From Chelatococcus sp. HY11 (GTDB lineage: Bacteria; Pseudomonadota; Alphaproteobacteria; Rhizobiales; Beijerinckiaceae): 64,000 nucleotides of DNA. Below the pieces are notes generated by a model. It was not told the origin of the DNA and ran no database searches. It saw only the letters and a program-made list of their open reading frames with translations. Below are positions 34,402 through 43,019 of the stretch, piece after piece. Numbering within the stretch: position 1 is the first letter of the stretch; the number at the start of each line of letters is the position of its first letter. The stretch spans positions 4,022,001 to 4,086,000 of the forward strand of contig NZ_JAHBRX010000001.1 of NCBI RefSeq assembly GCF_018398335.1, read 5' to 3'. The translations under genes were made by a program, and so were the position numbers.

Positions 34402-37017
34402 TCATAACCGCGCCAGCCAGCCTTCAATCGTCGCGGCGACAGCGCTGTCGCCGGCTTCCGGGATCAGTGCCAGATCGCGTGGGCCTGCGGTGAGTTCGGC
34501 ACAGAGGCCTTGGGCGAATGTCGCGATCGGCGCGCGAATTCCGGCCAGGATAGGACAGCGTATCTCCGCGAAGAGAAGCCTTCTGCACGGCACGACGACG
34601 CCGGGGGACCGGTAGGTGGAGACGACGGTAGGCCATTCCTGCGGGTCGACCTTGCCGAGTACGAAGACATTGCCGAGGCGCATCAAAGCTTCGTCGTCCA
34701 GGGTCTCTCCGACAACCAGCAATGGCGTCTGGCAATCAGCCTGGTTTAATCTCAACGCCAATGCGCGGATGAGGGCAAAGGTGGCTGGGCCGTCGTCCAG
34801 GGGTAAGATCGCCAGCGGATCATCGCTATGGGCCGCTCTGGCGCGCGGGGCATCGGCCTGTGCAGTTTCGCGCGACAACGCCAGCAAGGGGGGCTGAACA
34901 GCGCGGCAGCCGTGGGCGGCGAGTGGCTTTGCGAGCGCCGCACAGCCTGGCACGACATGCGTGGCGCGTGCCAGAAGGTCGGACCAACTCGCGAGGGCGG
35001 CCTCCAGGTCGCCCGACTCGCGTGGCGCCTCCACGAGACATGCATCAACGGTCACATTCAGGTTTGCGGCGATGTCCAGCAACACTTGCGAAGGCGGCTC
35101 GCCGGCGAGGAAGATGATGCGCTCGACGGCCGCCGCCCGAAGGAGTGCCTCCAGGCGGGCGCTGTCATCAGCCGGAAGCGGCAGTTCCATTGGGAGACCA
35201 CCGACCAGACCCATCACTTTCACGGCGAGAGTCCTGACGGCACCATGTATCTCGGGGGCGATATGGATCCAGGGTTCCTCCAATCCCTGCACGTCCCGGA
35301 GCAATGCCTCGCCCGCCATTGCGTCCGTGCATGTCGACACGACCGCCGTGCGGGCGTGCACGACGGCGGGCCACAGGCCCTCGGTGATGCGATGGCGGGC
35401 CGGTGCCAGCGGATCCGTCTCCATGAACCAGGAGGTGTGACGCCTGAGGTCAGGAAAACGGCGCAGGGTTTCCGCCTGATTGCGCAGCACGAGGCCGCGC
35501 TTGGCATCGAGATAGGATGCCGATCCAAGATGTCCCACCACGATGTCGGTGGCGCAAACGTTGCGAAAGCCCTTTTCCTCCGCACGCAGGCAGAAATCCA
35601 CGTCCTCGAAATAGCCGTGGGTGAGGAAATCACTGCCGAAGAATCCAAGCACATCGAGGCAGGTTCGCCTGATATAGAAGCAGAAGCCGATTCCGCTCGG
35701 CAGATCGATGATTTCACCCGCGTTCACACGTGCCGCCGTGGCATCGATCAATGCAAGATGGCCCGGCTCCGGCATCGGTGCCTCGCCAAAGGGCACGGGA
35801 TAGCTCGTCAGATCGCCATTGTTGGACAAAGGCGTGACCGTGCCGATGTTATCGGCGGCATACGCCGCAGCGTGCAGCCGCTCCAGCCATCCCGCCGGAA
35901 CGACGGTGTCCGCGTTGAGGAGGATGATGTCGCTGGTCGCTGTCTCGGCGAGGCCTGTTTCGACGGCGTGGATGAACCCTCTGTTGCGGGCATGTACGAA
36001 AAGCTTGATCTTGCCCGCCGTGGCCTGGTCACGGAGATAGGCCGACAGTTCAGGCTCCGGGCTCGCATCATCGACGACAATGAGATCGTAACGCTTGCCG
36101 TGTCCTGGCTCCCGTAACACGGCTTCGATGCAATCCCGCGTCGCCGGCAGATTGCGGTAGGCCGGGATGAGGACCGTGACAGGAGCCTCGCGTTTGCCGC
36201 GGCGCGCTGAGGAACCCTTCATCTTCGTCATTGCCGCTGGTGTCGGTTCGGCCGGGCTGTCCCGCCTGCTTTCCGCAACCGGTCGCAGAATTGGCGGCAT
36301 CACGGCTTCGCCTGAAGGCCAGAAGAACTGGCAGCGGTCGACGTCGTCCGGCCAGGGCAGGCTTACGCGTATGCTGTAGTCGAAGGCGGCGGCATAGCGT
36401 GCAGGGGCACGGCCGGTGACATTGATGACGTGATCCCGCGCGTTTTGTGGACCATCAGCCGAACTGTCGTCACTGGCGCGACGCTTGCCGGATGCCCGGC
36501 TTGCGTCCCCATCACTCTCGTAGCGAACGGCGAGCGAGATTGCCTGCATCCCTTGCCACAGGCAGTGGAGGACGATCGCGTCGTCGTCGAGCCAATGCCG
36601 GCCCGCGCGAGGCATGCCCTGGAGGGCGAAAGCGCGCGCTATGACATCCGCATGGACGTCAGCGCGATCTTCCCGGAAGAGGCCGTTGGTAAGCGGGGCG
36701 AGATCCGCGTCGCTTCCCTTGTCTATCTGTACCCGCAACCAGTGGGCGCGCAGTGCGAGATCATCCGGGGTGAGCTTGATGGCACTGGCCAGATCCCGCT
36801 CAGCCGCATCGATGGCACCGAGCGCCTCATTGATGGCTGCGCGGAGTCTGTAATGTTCGGCGTCTGGGATGAAGGCACGGCAACAGCGATCGATCAGGGC
36901 GAGCGCCCGGATATGGTCACCGTGTTGATAGGCATCGAGCGCGTGGAGCGCGAAATCGCTGCGGCTGCTCGAACCGAGAATCAGAGAGTTGCGTGATGAC
37001 AGCAGGGGTGATCGCAC
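34402..37017 (-). CDS. Very large GT2 family glycosyltransferase with N-terminal TPR-like region
   Basis: The 871-residue protein starts with helical repeats that resemble TPRs (HALDAYQHGDHIRALALIDRC, LRAAINEALGAIDAAERDLASA). The GT-A domain begins at about residue 278: VTVLIPAYRNLPATRDCIEAVL, YDLIVVDDASPEPELSAYL, DIILLNADTVVPAGWLERLH and HGYFEDVDFCLRAEEKGFRN. The C-terminal 330 residues lack clear GT motifs and may be an inactive GT-B-like domain. It is the first gene of the minus-strand operon and is 245 bases from the RTX gene's stop. Confidence 0.87.
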   Translation of the reverse strand: MRSPLLSSRNSLILGSSSRSDFALHALDAYQHGDHIRALALIDRCCRAFIPDAEHYRLRAAINEALGAIDAAERDLASAIKLTPDDLALRAHWLRVQIDKGSDADLAPLTNGLFREDRADVHADVIARAFALQGMPRAGRHWLDDDAIVLHCLWQGMQAISLAVRYESDGDASRASGKRRASDDSSADGPQNARDHVINVTGRAPARYAAAFDYSIRVSLPWPDDVDRCQFFWPSGEAVMPPILRPVAESRRDSPAEPTPAAMTKMKGSSARRGKREAPVTVLIPAYRNLPATRDCIEAVLREPGHGKRYDLIVVDDASPEPELSAYLRDQATAGKIKLFVHARNRGFIHAVETGLAETATSDIILLNADTVVPAGWLERLHAAAYAADNIGTVTPLSNNGDLTSYPVPFGEAPMPEPGHLALIDATAARVNAGEIIDLPSGIGFCFYIRRTCLDVLGFFGSDFLTHGYFEDVDFCLRAEEKGFRNVCATDIVVGHLGSASYLDAKRGLVLRNQAETLRRFPDLRRHTSWFMETDPLAPARHRITEGLWPAVVHARTAVVSTCTDAMAGEALLRDVQGLEEPWIHIAPEIHGAVRTLAVKVMGLVGGLPMELPLPADDSARLEALLRAAAVERIIFLAGEPPSQVLLDIAANLNVTVDACLVEAPRESGDLEAALASWSDLLARATHVVPGCAALAKPLAAHGCRAVQPPLLALSRETAQADAPRARAAHSDDPLAILPLDDGPATFALIRALALRLNQADCQTPLLVVGETLDDEALMRLGNVFVLGKVDPQEWPTVVSTYRSPGVVVPCRRLLFAEIRCPILAGIRAPIATFAQGLCAELTAGPRDLALIPEAGDSAVAATIEGWLARL

Positions 37018-37195
37018 GTGTGCGGAAACTCAATGAGCGGCAGATGGGATGACGAGCGTGTAGGCATCCCAATCTGATCTAAAAAGATCTTACCGCAAAT
37101 CTCCAAACTGCAGGCATTACCCGCGATGTAATTCCTGCGCAGCCCGCTGACGAAGGGGCGAAGGCGCCGCAAAAACGCAAATGACGTGATTGACC

Positions 37196-37232
37196 ATCAA
37201 AAAGGGTATGAGCCGTCAGAGACGGCTCATAC
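37196..37232 (-). terminator. Rho-independent terminator of the RTX/DUF4214 gene
   Basis: Perfect 12-base arms gtatgagccgtc / gacggctcatac (37206-37217 and 37221-37232) with a 3-base loop are followed on the minus strand by CCCTTTTT. It sits about 30 bases after the RTX stop. Confidence 0.9.
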
Positions 37233-37262
37233 GTAGTCAATGCAGGTAACGAGCCACTGGCA

Positions 37263-38252
37263 TCAGGCCAGGTGATCGTCGTCGTCGAGGACGTGGATGG
37301 TACGCTCGGTGGACTGCTCACCTTCAGCCGACTGAGCAAAGGCGACAGCGATGTCAGCGCGATCGGCAGTGCCTTCGTCAAGCAGGTTGGTCCAGTATGC
37401 CGCGCCGGCAGCGTCGGGCTCGCGACCGAAGAGCTGCTCGTAGAGGTTATCCACGAACTCGGCATTCGTGTCCGAACCGTGAGCGCTGGAGAACTCTTCG
37501 CTATCGAGGAACGCCTGAGCGATGTCGTGGAGCGAAGCGTCGCCGGACTCGTAGACGTCGAACCAGAACTTGACGCCTTCGAAGTCGCCGTAACGGTCGA
37601 GCAGCGTCTCGTACATGCGGGCAACGACGCCGAGATCAGCCGTTTCCGCGGCAATGATCGCGCCATCGTCGAACTGCACGTATTCGACATTCGAAATGAC
37701 CGATGTCTCACCGGCGAGATTGGTGATCGAGAGCTGGTTGCCTTCCCAAGAAATGCCAGCTGTGTCGAACGACGTCTCGATAACGCCGAGATCGAAGCCG
37801 GCGCCGCCATCGACCGTGTCCGAACCATCGCCGAAGTAGATGGTGTCGTCACCAGCCGCTGCCACGATAGAATCGTTGCCAGCGCCGCCATGGATCGTGT
37901 GGTCGCTTTCCGACGAAGGATCGACGATGAGTGTGTCGTCGCCCGCGCCAAGCTGAACGACCGTCGGAACGGTGCCTTCCAGCGTGACCTGCACGTTCTG
38001 TTCGGTTTCGAAAATGACGACCGGTACGCCATCGGGAATTGCAACTTGAGTTGCATCACCCTTGACGAACAACACGTCGACTCCATCAGGGATGTTGTCG
38101 CCAGGCTGCCAGTTGTCGACGAAATTCACCAATTCCCCAGGGGGGATATCGTTCAATACATTAAGGATTGCATCCTTTACGCCCTGCGGCAGATCTGATC
38201 CGCCAATGGCGGATTCAGCGTCGCTTACGGACGTATCGTAAGGGGTTGCCAT
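37263..38252 (-). CDS. RTX-repeat protein with DUF4214 domain, likely type I secretion substrate
   Basis: The 329-residue acidic protein has no signal peptide. Calcium-binding RTX nonapeptide-type repeats occupy about residues 101-155 (GAGDDTLIV, GGAGNDSIV, AAGDDTIYF, GDGSDTVDG, GGAGFDLGV). A DUF4214 domain fills about 205-310 (VVARMYETLLDRYGDFEGVKFW ... EFVDNLYEQLFGREPDAAG). The tail ends VLDDDDHLA, acid-rich like uncleaved C-terminal type I secretion signals. GGAGGT lies five bases before the ATG at 38252. The adjacent type I secretion ABC/HlyD genes are the likely exporter. DUF4214 domains occur in secreted surface proteins; here it may be an S-layer-like or adhesin subunit, which is inferred. 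Confidence 0.85.
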   Translation of the reverse strand: MATPYDTSVSDAESAIGGSDLPQGVKDAILNVLNDIPPGELVNFVDNWQPGDNIPDGVDVLFVKGDATQVAIPDGVPVVIFETEQNVQVTLEGTVPTVVQLGAGDDTLIVDPSSESDHTIHGGAGNDSIVAAAGDDTIYFGDGSDTVDGGAGFDLGVIETSFDTAGISWEGNQLSITNLAGETSVISNVEYVQFDDGAIIAAETADLGVVARMYETLLDRYGDFEGVKFWFDVYESGDASLHDIAQAFLDSEEFSSAHGSDTNAEFVDNLYEQLFGREPDAAGAAYWTNLLDEGTADRADIAVAFAQSAEGEQSTERTIHVLDDDDHLA

Positions 38253-38272
38253 CTAGACCTCCAGTCCCAGAT

Positions 38273-39286
38273 TCATTCAGCTGCGTGTCGGTTGGCGAAA
38301 CTGCGAGCGCCGCGAAAAACGCGAACCCTTTCGGAGCGCAGTCCCACACCATTCCTCGCCCCAGCATCCTTCATCTCGGGCACCGAATCGGCCAGCTGAT
38401 GATCGACACTTCCCCCAACGGACGTCTCACTTAGTTGAGTTGCAGAAGCCTTAACGCCCTCAACGGCAGCCTTTTGGACATGCACGGTGAGGCCGACGAG
38501 CGATGCGCCGGGATCCCGGGGAGCTGCGACCAGCTCCAAGGCCGAAGATCGAACAGCGGACCCATCGGAAAAAATCGCTTCTGCCTGCAGCTTGTAGGAA
38601 GCCGCATTCTCTCCAATCAAACGAAGAGATACTCCATCGATCGACAACGCACGGGCGCGCGTGCCGACAAAACCACCTGTCAATGCTTCGGGCATACGAC
38701 CTTGCCCAGTCACCGAACAGTCATACTCGATATCGACACCCATAGGCCGACGCGGCCAATGAACGGCGAAGCCCTCGATGTGCTGTCGGGACGAACGGCC
38801 CCCAAGCCATTCACCCGCAGGCAAAGAGACGTCCCCCCGGCGCTGTATATGCCCCGAGAGGTAAATCGGCATTTCCTCGCTGCTATCCTGAGACTTCTTC
38901 TTTTGACCGGTTGACGCGCGAACAAGCTCGCCATCCCGGCCGGAAACTTTGTCAAGCTGATCAATCTTCAGCTTCACACCGTCGGAGAGTGCAAACTCAC
39001 CGACGAAAATTGTCACCACGATCATGGCATCGCCCGAAGACGATACCACGACGGCATCGCCAGGACGGCGCATGACGCCATCTTCCGCTCCCGGCGCGAA
39101 CAACAATTGCACGTCGCCCGTCACATCCGGGCCCACATGGACACTGATGCGAGGCGGGTTCCGCTCGTCGTCGGCACCGAGATAGCGAAGAGCGAACAGC
39201 CCCCGGGGTACCGGCATGGCACGGGCAAAGACCCTGTTCAGATCCTCGTTGCCCTTCACGCCAACCATATAGCCCTCAGGCGCCAT
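38273..39286 (-). CDS. Protein of unknown function cotranscribed with the RTX protein
   Basis: The 337-residue protein begins MAPEGYMVGVKGNEDLNRVF (ATG 39286, GGAG nine bases upstream; a TTG at 39310 has no site). It lacks a signal peptide and membrane segments and is mostly beta-prone: ISVHVGPDVTGDVQLLFAPG, VVVSSSGDAMIVVTIFVGEF, HIQRRGDVSLPAGEWLGG, YDCSVTGQGRMPEALTGGFV. The pattern suggests one or two beta-sandwich domains with a charged linker (GQKKKSQDSSEE). It ends 20 bases before the RTX gene, so the two form an operon. I recognise no family; a chaperone or accessory for the RTX substrate is possible. Confidence 0.7.
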   Translation of the reverse strand: MAPEGYMVGVKGNEDLNRVFARAMPVPRGLFALRYLGADDERNPPRISVHVGPDVTGDVQLLFAPGAEDGVMRRPGDAVVVSSSGDAMIVVTIFVGEFALSDGVKLKIDQLDKVSGRDGELVRASTGQKKKSQDSSEEMPIYLSGHIQRRGDVSLPAGEWLGGRSSRQHIEGFAVHWPRRPMGVDIEYDCSVTGQGRMPEALTGGFVGTRARALSIDGVSLRLIGENAASYKLQAEAIFSDGSAVRSSALELVAAPRDPGASLVGLTVHVQKAAVEGVKASATQLSETSVGGSVDHQLADSVPEMKDAGARNGVGLRSERVRVFRGARSFANRHAAE

Positions 39287-39415
39287 CCGACCGCTCCAGC
39301 GCAATAGCACAGAAAAATGACGTTAATTTTCAAGATATTTTTCTATTCCCGTGGCATGCATAAGTCAATAGAACTTTTGCAGAGATCGCGATCTTGGTCG
39401 CGTCTATCGAGGAAA

Positions 39416-40132
39416 ATGGCAGGGATCGACATGTATAAAAATTTGGCGCCCTTCTCATATGGGCGCAAGAGATTGGAGTTATTTAGTACTGTACAGTATA
39501 AACATCTTAATAAAACTATCACATTTCCCGTATCACTTGTTGAGCTAAATAATGTAGCTCATTCTTATCCTGTCGTGTGGCAGCGAAATAAGGATGGTGT
39601 CGAGCTGGTCGCGCTCGTCGGGTTGGAGCCGGATCATAATTACGCATTATCTGGGCATCCTAACTTTGTGCGGTGCAACCTGCTTATTTTGGAGGCATAT
39701 CCGTTCGCGCTGGGGAAGACCGACAAGGAGGGGCATTGGCAGATCCTCGTCGATGAGGTTATCGGGCAGGGTGAGGACGATCCTGCGGCGTTGAGGAATG
39801 CGGAGGGGGAACTCAGCGAGGAGGCAGACCACCGGCTGTCAGCATTGCGTGTCTTCGCGGAGAGCTATGGACGCACACAGACCCTTTCCCAGCAGCTCGA
39901 CCAGGCTGGATTGCTGAAGCCCTGGGACGTCTCACTCAAGATCGGCGACCGTTTCGTTGGCCTCCGGGGGCTCGAAGTGCTTGATAGAGATGTGGATATC
40001 CGGCGCCTTAAACTTGCCGGAGTAATCGAGCAAGTGGGATGGGATGCTATCCATCTCGCCACCATGCATGAGCTGTCCCTGTTCCGAATGCAGAATCTCC
40101 TGGAAGCGCGAACCGCGGCGCAGGCTGCCTGA
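39416..40132 (+). CDS. SapC family protein, first of two
   Basis: The protein (238 residues from ATG 39416) has the SapC (PF07277) course: SYPVVWQRNKDGVELVALVGLEPDHNYAL, then LEAYPFALGK and LKPWDVSLKIGDRFVGLRGLEVLD. In Campylobacter fetus SapC belongs to the sapCDEF operon that secretes the S-layer protein through a type I system. Here an ABC and HlyD gene follow the second SapC gene, as sapD and sapE do there. The start is uncertain (ATG 39356, 39416 or 39431; AGGGA before 39431 and GAGG before 39416). The first 250 bases are much more AT-rich than the surroundings, suggesting recent transfer. Confidence 0.85.
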   Translation: MAGIDMYKNLAPFSYGRKRLELFSTVQYKHLNKTITFPVSLVELNNVAHSYPVVWQRNKDGVELVALVGLEPDHNYALSGHPNFVRCNLLILEAYPFALGKTDKEGHWQILVDEVIGQGEDDPAALRNAEGELSEEADHRLSALRVFAESYGRTQTLSQQLDQAGLLKPWDVSLKIGDRFVGLRGLEVLDRDVDIRRLKLAGVIEQVGWDAIHLATMHELSLFRMQNLLEARTAAQAA

Positions 40133-40192
40133 GTTGGTCGATATGTGCGGCATTTCGGACACACTTCGTGTGTTTTCGTTGAGTAAAGCCTG

Positions 40193-41020
40193 ATGCAGTT
40201 TCTGTTTGAGCCCCTCAATATTAGCCGGCATCGGGACCAACGCTGGTCGCGGCCAGTCCAATTCGACTTTACAAGCGATATCAAGCTCGCGCCGCTCACG
40301 TTCCGCGAGGTCCACAGGGCCGCTCATCATTTTCCGCTATGTGTGCGCCGTACGAGCGCCGGCTTGAGTCTGGTCGCCGTTTTGGCGGACAATGCGGGTC
40401 GTAATCAACATATCGACGACGAAGGGCGCTGGACGTCGCCCTATATACCTTTTGTGTTTCGTACTCACCCCTTCCGCCTGATCGCCTCTGGGGCAGGCTC
40501 TTCGTTGGTGCTGGCGGTCGCGCGTGACGGGGCAACCGTGAACCCAAATGGTGAGTTCGCGTTCTTTGAGCAGGACAAGTCGGTGTCGGAGGCGACCCGT
40601 GCCGTCCACAAGGCTTTGTCCGAGGCAGAGGCGAGTACAAGGCAGCTTGCCGCCGCGCTCGTGCAGCTCGAAGCGCTCGATGTGCTATCGGAGGTGCCGG
40701 CGGATAAGATGGGGCAGTGGCTCCGACGGCAGCGTTGCTTTGGTGTTCAGGCCGCTAAGCTCAGGGTGTTGCAGGCTGCACCGCCAGATGCGCTGGCCGG
40801 CCTCTTCTCGGCATCGCCCGCGGCCATGGAACTTGCAGAGATCATCGTATTTTCACACCGCACCGTCACCAAAATGCGTCGCGTGCAGTCGAGTAAAACA
40901 GCAGAGGCGGCGCCGGCGCTGATCGAGGAGGAGGTCGAGGCGGCTCCCGCTTTGTCATTCCGTCGCAAAGAAGTTGACTTTCTCGACTATGGGGACAACC
41001 TCACCTTTGATATAGAATAG
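40193..41020 (+). CDS. SapC family protein, second of two
   Basis: The 275-residue product is a diverged paralogue of the preceding SapC: HHFPLCVRRTSAGLSLVAVLADNAGRNQHID, FVFRTHPFRLIA, GEFAFFEQDKSVSEATRAVHKAL. The central part is similar in layout to the first copy, but a longer C-terminal region ends in acidic residues (AEAAPALIEEEVEAAPALSF ... LDYGDNLTFDIE). It begins 60 bases after the first SapC gene and precedes the ABC gene by 96 bases. The two may form a heterodimer or serve different steps; this is not known. Confidence 0.8.
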   Translation: MQFLFEPLNISRHRDQRWSRPVQFDFTSDIKLAPLTFREVHRAAHHFPLCVRRTSAGLSLVAVLADNAGRNQHIDDEGRWTSPYIPFVFRTHPFRLIASGAGSSLVLAVARDGATVNPNGEFAFFEQDKSVSEATRAVHKALSEAEASTRQLAAALVQLEALDVLSEVPADKMGQWLRRQRCFGVQAAKLRVLQAAPPDALAGLFSASPAAMELAEIIVFSHRTVTKMRRVQSSKTAEAAPALIEEEVEAAPALSFRRKEVDFLDYGDNLTFDIE

Positions 41021-41116
41021 CAATCTGGCATTCAGATTATCGAAGATTACGACACGGCGTTTCCGTGAAGTATCGGAAAATGTTTCATTTTCCGCGGCCC
41101 GAGAGAGATTTGCACA

Positions 41117-42877
41117 TTGCTTCTTTCGTCCTGGCTACCTCATCACCTGTTGGGTACGACGGCTTCCACGCCTACCCCGCTGGAAGGGGCCATCCGCAAG
41201 GCCCGTCCGGCGATAGGTTATGTGGCGTTGTTCACCAGCGTCACGAGCATCCTGGGCTTCGTCACGCCCATCTATATGATGAACGTGTACGACCGCGTAT
41301 TGTCGAGCCGTAGCGTCGATACTCTACTTGCGCTCAGTCTTATCGCAGCTTTTCTTCTCATGATCGCTGCGGTGATTCGCTTCATTCGGACGGCGATGCT
41401 GAAGCGGCTTGGCGCCTGGTGCGATGAGGAAGTGGCGCCGCAGCTGTTTTCCGCCGTCCAGACGGCGGCTCTGACCTCTCCCAACCGCGGCGAGGTCCAG
41501 GCCCTGCGGGACCTCGACACGTTTCGTGATTTCTGGGTCAACCATGGCCTGGTGACCGTGTTCTCAGCGATGTACACGCCGATCTTCTTGATCGCGTTGT
41601 TCATTCTGAGCCCTTACCTCGGGATTCTCGCTCTGGTCGCCGTGGCCATCATCGCGGTCCTCGCCGTGATGATCGAAAAGGCGATGTGGCCAAGCCTGAA
41701 GAAGGCGTCCGAGGCCAATATGCGAGCCTCCGCCAGTGCCCGCATGGCGATGAGGAATGTCGAATCCGTCCACGCCATGGGCATGCGCAATGCCATGGCG
41801 GACGCCTGGCACGAGGACCACCGGGCGGCGCTGGCTTGGAATGCCCATGCCGCCGAGCGCGCGGCGCCCTATACGACCGCTTCTAATTTCATCAGCGCCG
41901 GGATGATGATCGCCGTGCTCGGCACGGCCGCCTTCCTTGCTCTCGAAGGACAGATTTCGCCTGGCGCCATTTTCGCGGCGAACCTTATTTTCCGTCAGGC
42001 GACCGGCCCTCTTCGGTCGCTCATCTCGCAGTGGAAGGGCTTTCTCGGTTCACGTCTCGCTTACGGACGTCTGCAAACGCTGTTCCGTGAGGCGGGAGTT
42101 CACGGAGATCGCGTTTCTCTGCCCCGCCCGGAAGGCGCGCTGTCGGTGGAGAACGTCACGCTGTCGATCTTCGACAGCAAGCAGATCGTTTTGCGCAATG
42201 TCGACTTCGCCGTCGAACCAGGCGATGTGTTGGGCATCATTGGTCCGAGCGGCGCCGGCAAATCCACGCTGTCCCGGGCTCTGGTCGGCCTTATCAGGCC
42301 GACGCTCGGCACCATTCGCATCGATGGCGCAGATCTAGAACATTGGGCGCCGGACGAGCTCGGCCAATATGTCGGCTATCTGCCTCAGAATGTTGAGCTG
42401 CTGGCTGGAACGGTCGCTGAGAATATCAGGCGCTTCCGTCCCCGTGATGACGTGGGGGTTATCGAGGCCGCCAAGCTGGTCGGTGTCCACGATCTCATCC
42501 AATCGCTTCCCGCAGGCTACAATACCAAGCTCGGAGAAGATGGCGTGGGGCTCTCCGGTGGGCAGCGACAGCGTATTGCGCTTGCTCGCGCGGCCTATGG
42601 CCGCCCATCCTATGTCGTTCTTGACGAACCGAACTCCAATCTTGACGCGGCGGGGGAGGCGGCCTTGACGCGCGCGATCCTGGCGTTGAAGGAAGCCGGC
42701 ACCACCGTCGTTCTCGTAACGCATAAGGCGCAAATTCTGAGTTGCGTCGACAAGATCGCCGTTCTGGGTAACGGCACCTTGATGCACTTCGGCCAGCGCG
42801 ATGATGTATTGAAGAGATTGTCCACGCCCAAGATCGTCCCCATTAAGGGGCAGCAGGAATTGCTGGCCAAACGCTAG
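41117..42877 (+). CDS. Type I secretion ABC transporter (PrtD/AprD type)
   Basis: The 586-residue protein joins an N-terminal six-helix membrane domain (GYVALFTSVTSILGFVTPIYMMNVYDRVL, then AFLLMIAAVIRFIRTAML) to a C-terminal ATPase. Walker A is GPSGAGKSTLSRAL at about 375, the signature LSGGQRQRIALARA at about 477 and Walker B YVVLDEPNSNLD at about 500. It has no C39 peptidase domain, as expected for RTX-protein exporters. It drives export of the RTX substrate with the HlyD adaptor downstream and an outer-membrane TolC-like channel that is not in this window. The start codon is not settled: TTG 41117 has GAGAGA upstream and no ATG occurs before residue 54. Confidence 0.92.
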   Translation: MLLSSWLPHHLLGTTASTPTPLEGAIRKARPAIGYVALFTSVTSILGFVTPIYMMNVYDRVLSSRSVDTLLALSLIAAFLLMIAAVIRFIRTAMLKRLGAWCDEEVAPQLFSAVQTAALTSPNRGEVQALRDLDTFRDFWVNHGLVTVFSAMYTPIFLIALFILSPYLGILALVAVAIIAVLAVMIEKAMWPSLKKASEANMRASASARMAMRNVESVHAMGMRNAMADAWHEDHRAALAWNAHAAERAAPYTTASNFISAGMMIAVLGTAAFLALEGQISPGAIFAANLIFRQATGPLRSLISQWKGFLGSRLAYGRLQTLFREAGVHGDRVSLPRPEGALSVENVTLSIFDSKQIVLRNVDFAVEPGDVLGIIGPSGAGKSTLSRALVGLIRPTLGTIRIDGADLEHWAPDELGQYVGYLPQNVELLAGTVAENIRRFRPRDDVGVIEAAKLVGVHDLIQSLPAGYNTKLGEDGVGLSGGQRQRIALARAAYGRPSYVVLDEPNSNLDAAGEAALTRAILALKEAGTTVVLVTHKAQILSCVDKIAVLGNGTLMHFGQRDDVLKRLSTPKIVPIKGQQELLAKR

Positions 42878-43019
42878 CATGGGGTGGATCTTCGGGCCCG
42901 GTGTGGCGTGACGTTTCGAGCGCGTTGCAGAGCGGCCTCGGGTTGTGATTTTTGCTTATTCTCGCTGGCATCGCGAGGATGCTCGGGTCGTTCGCGGCCA
43001 GGTTGGTGAAAGGCGCGGT

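Noticed and set aside
34828-36117. 429-codon open frame on the plus strand
   Set aside because: It is antisense to the 871-residue glycosyltransferase and has no motif or ribosome site.
37079-38086. 335-codon minus-strand frame across the RTX gene
   Set aside because: It is Ser/Thr/Arg-rich in the pattern of a frame-shadow; the RTX/DUF4214 frame has repeats, a strong ribosome site and a terminator.
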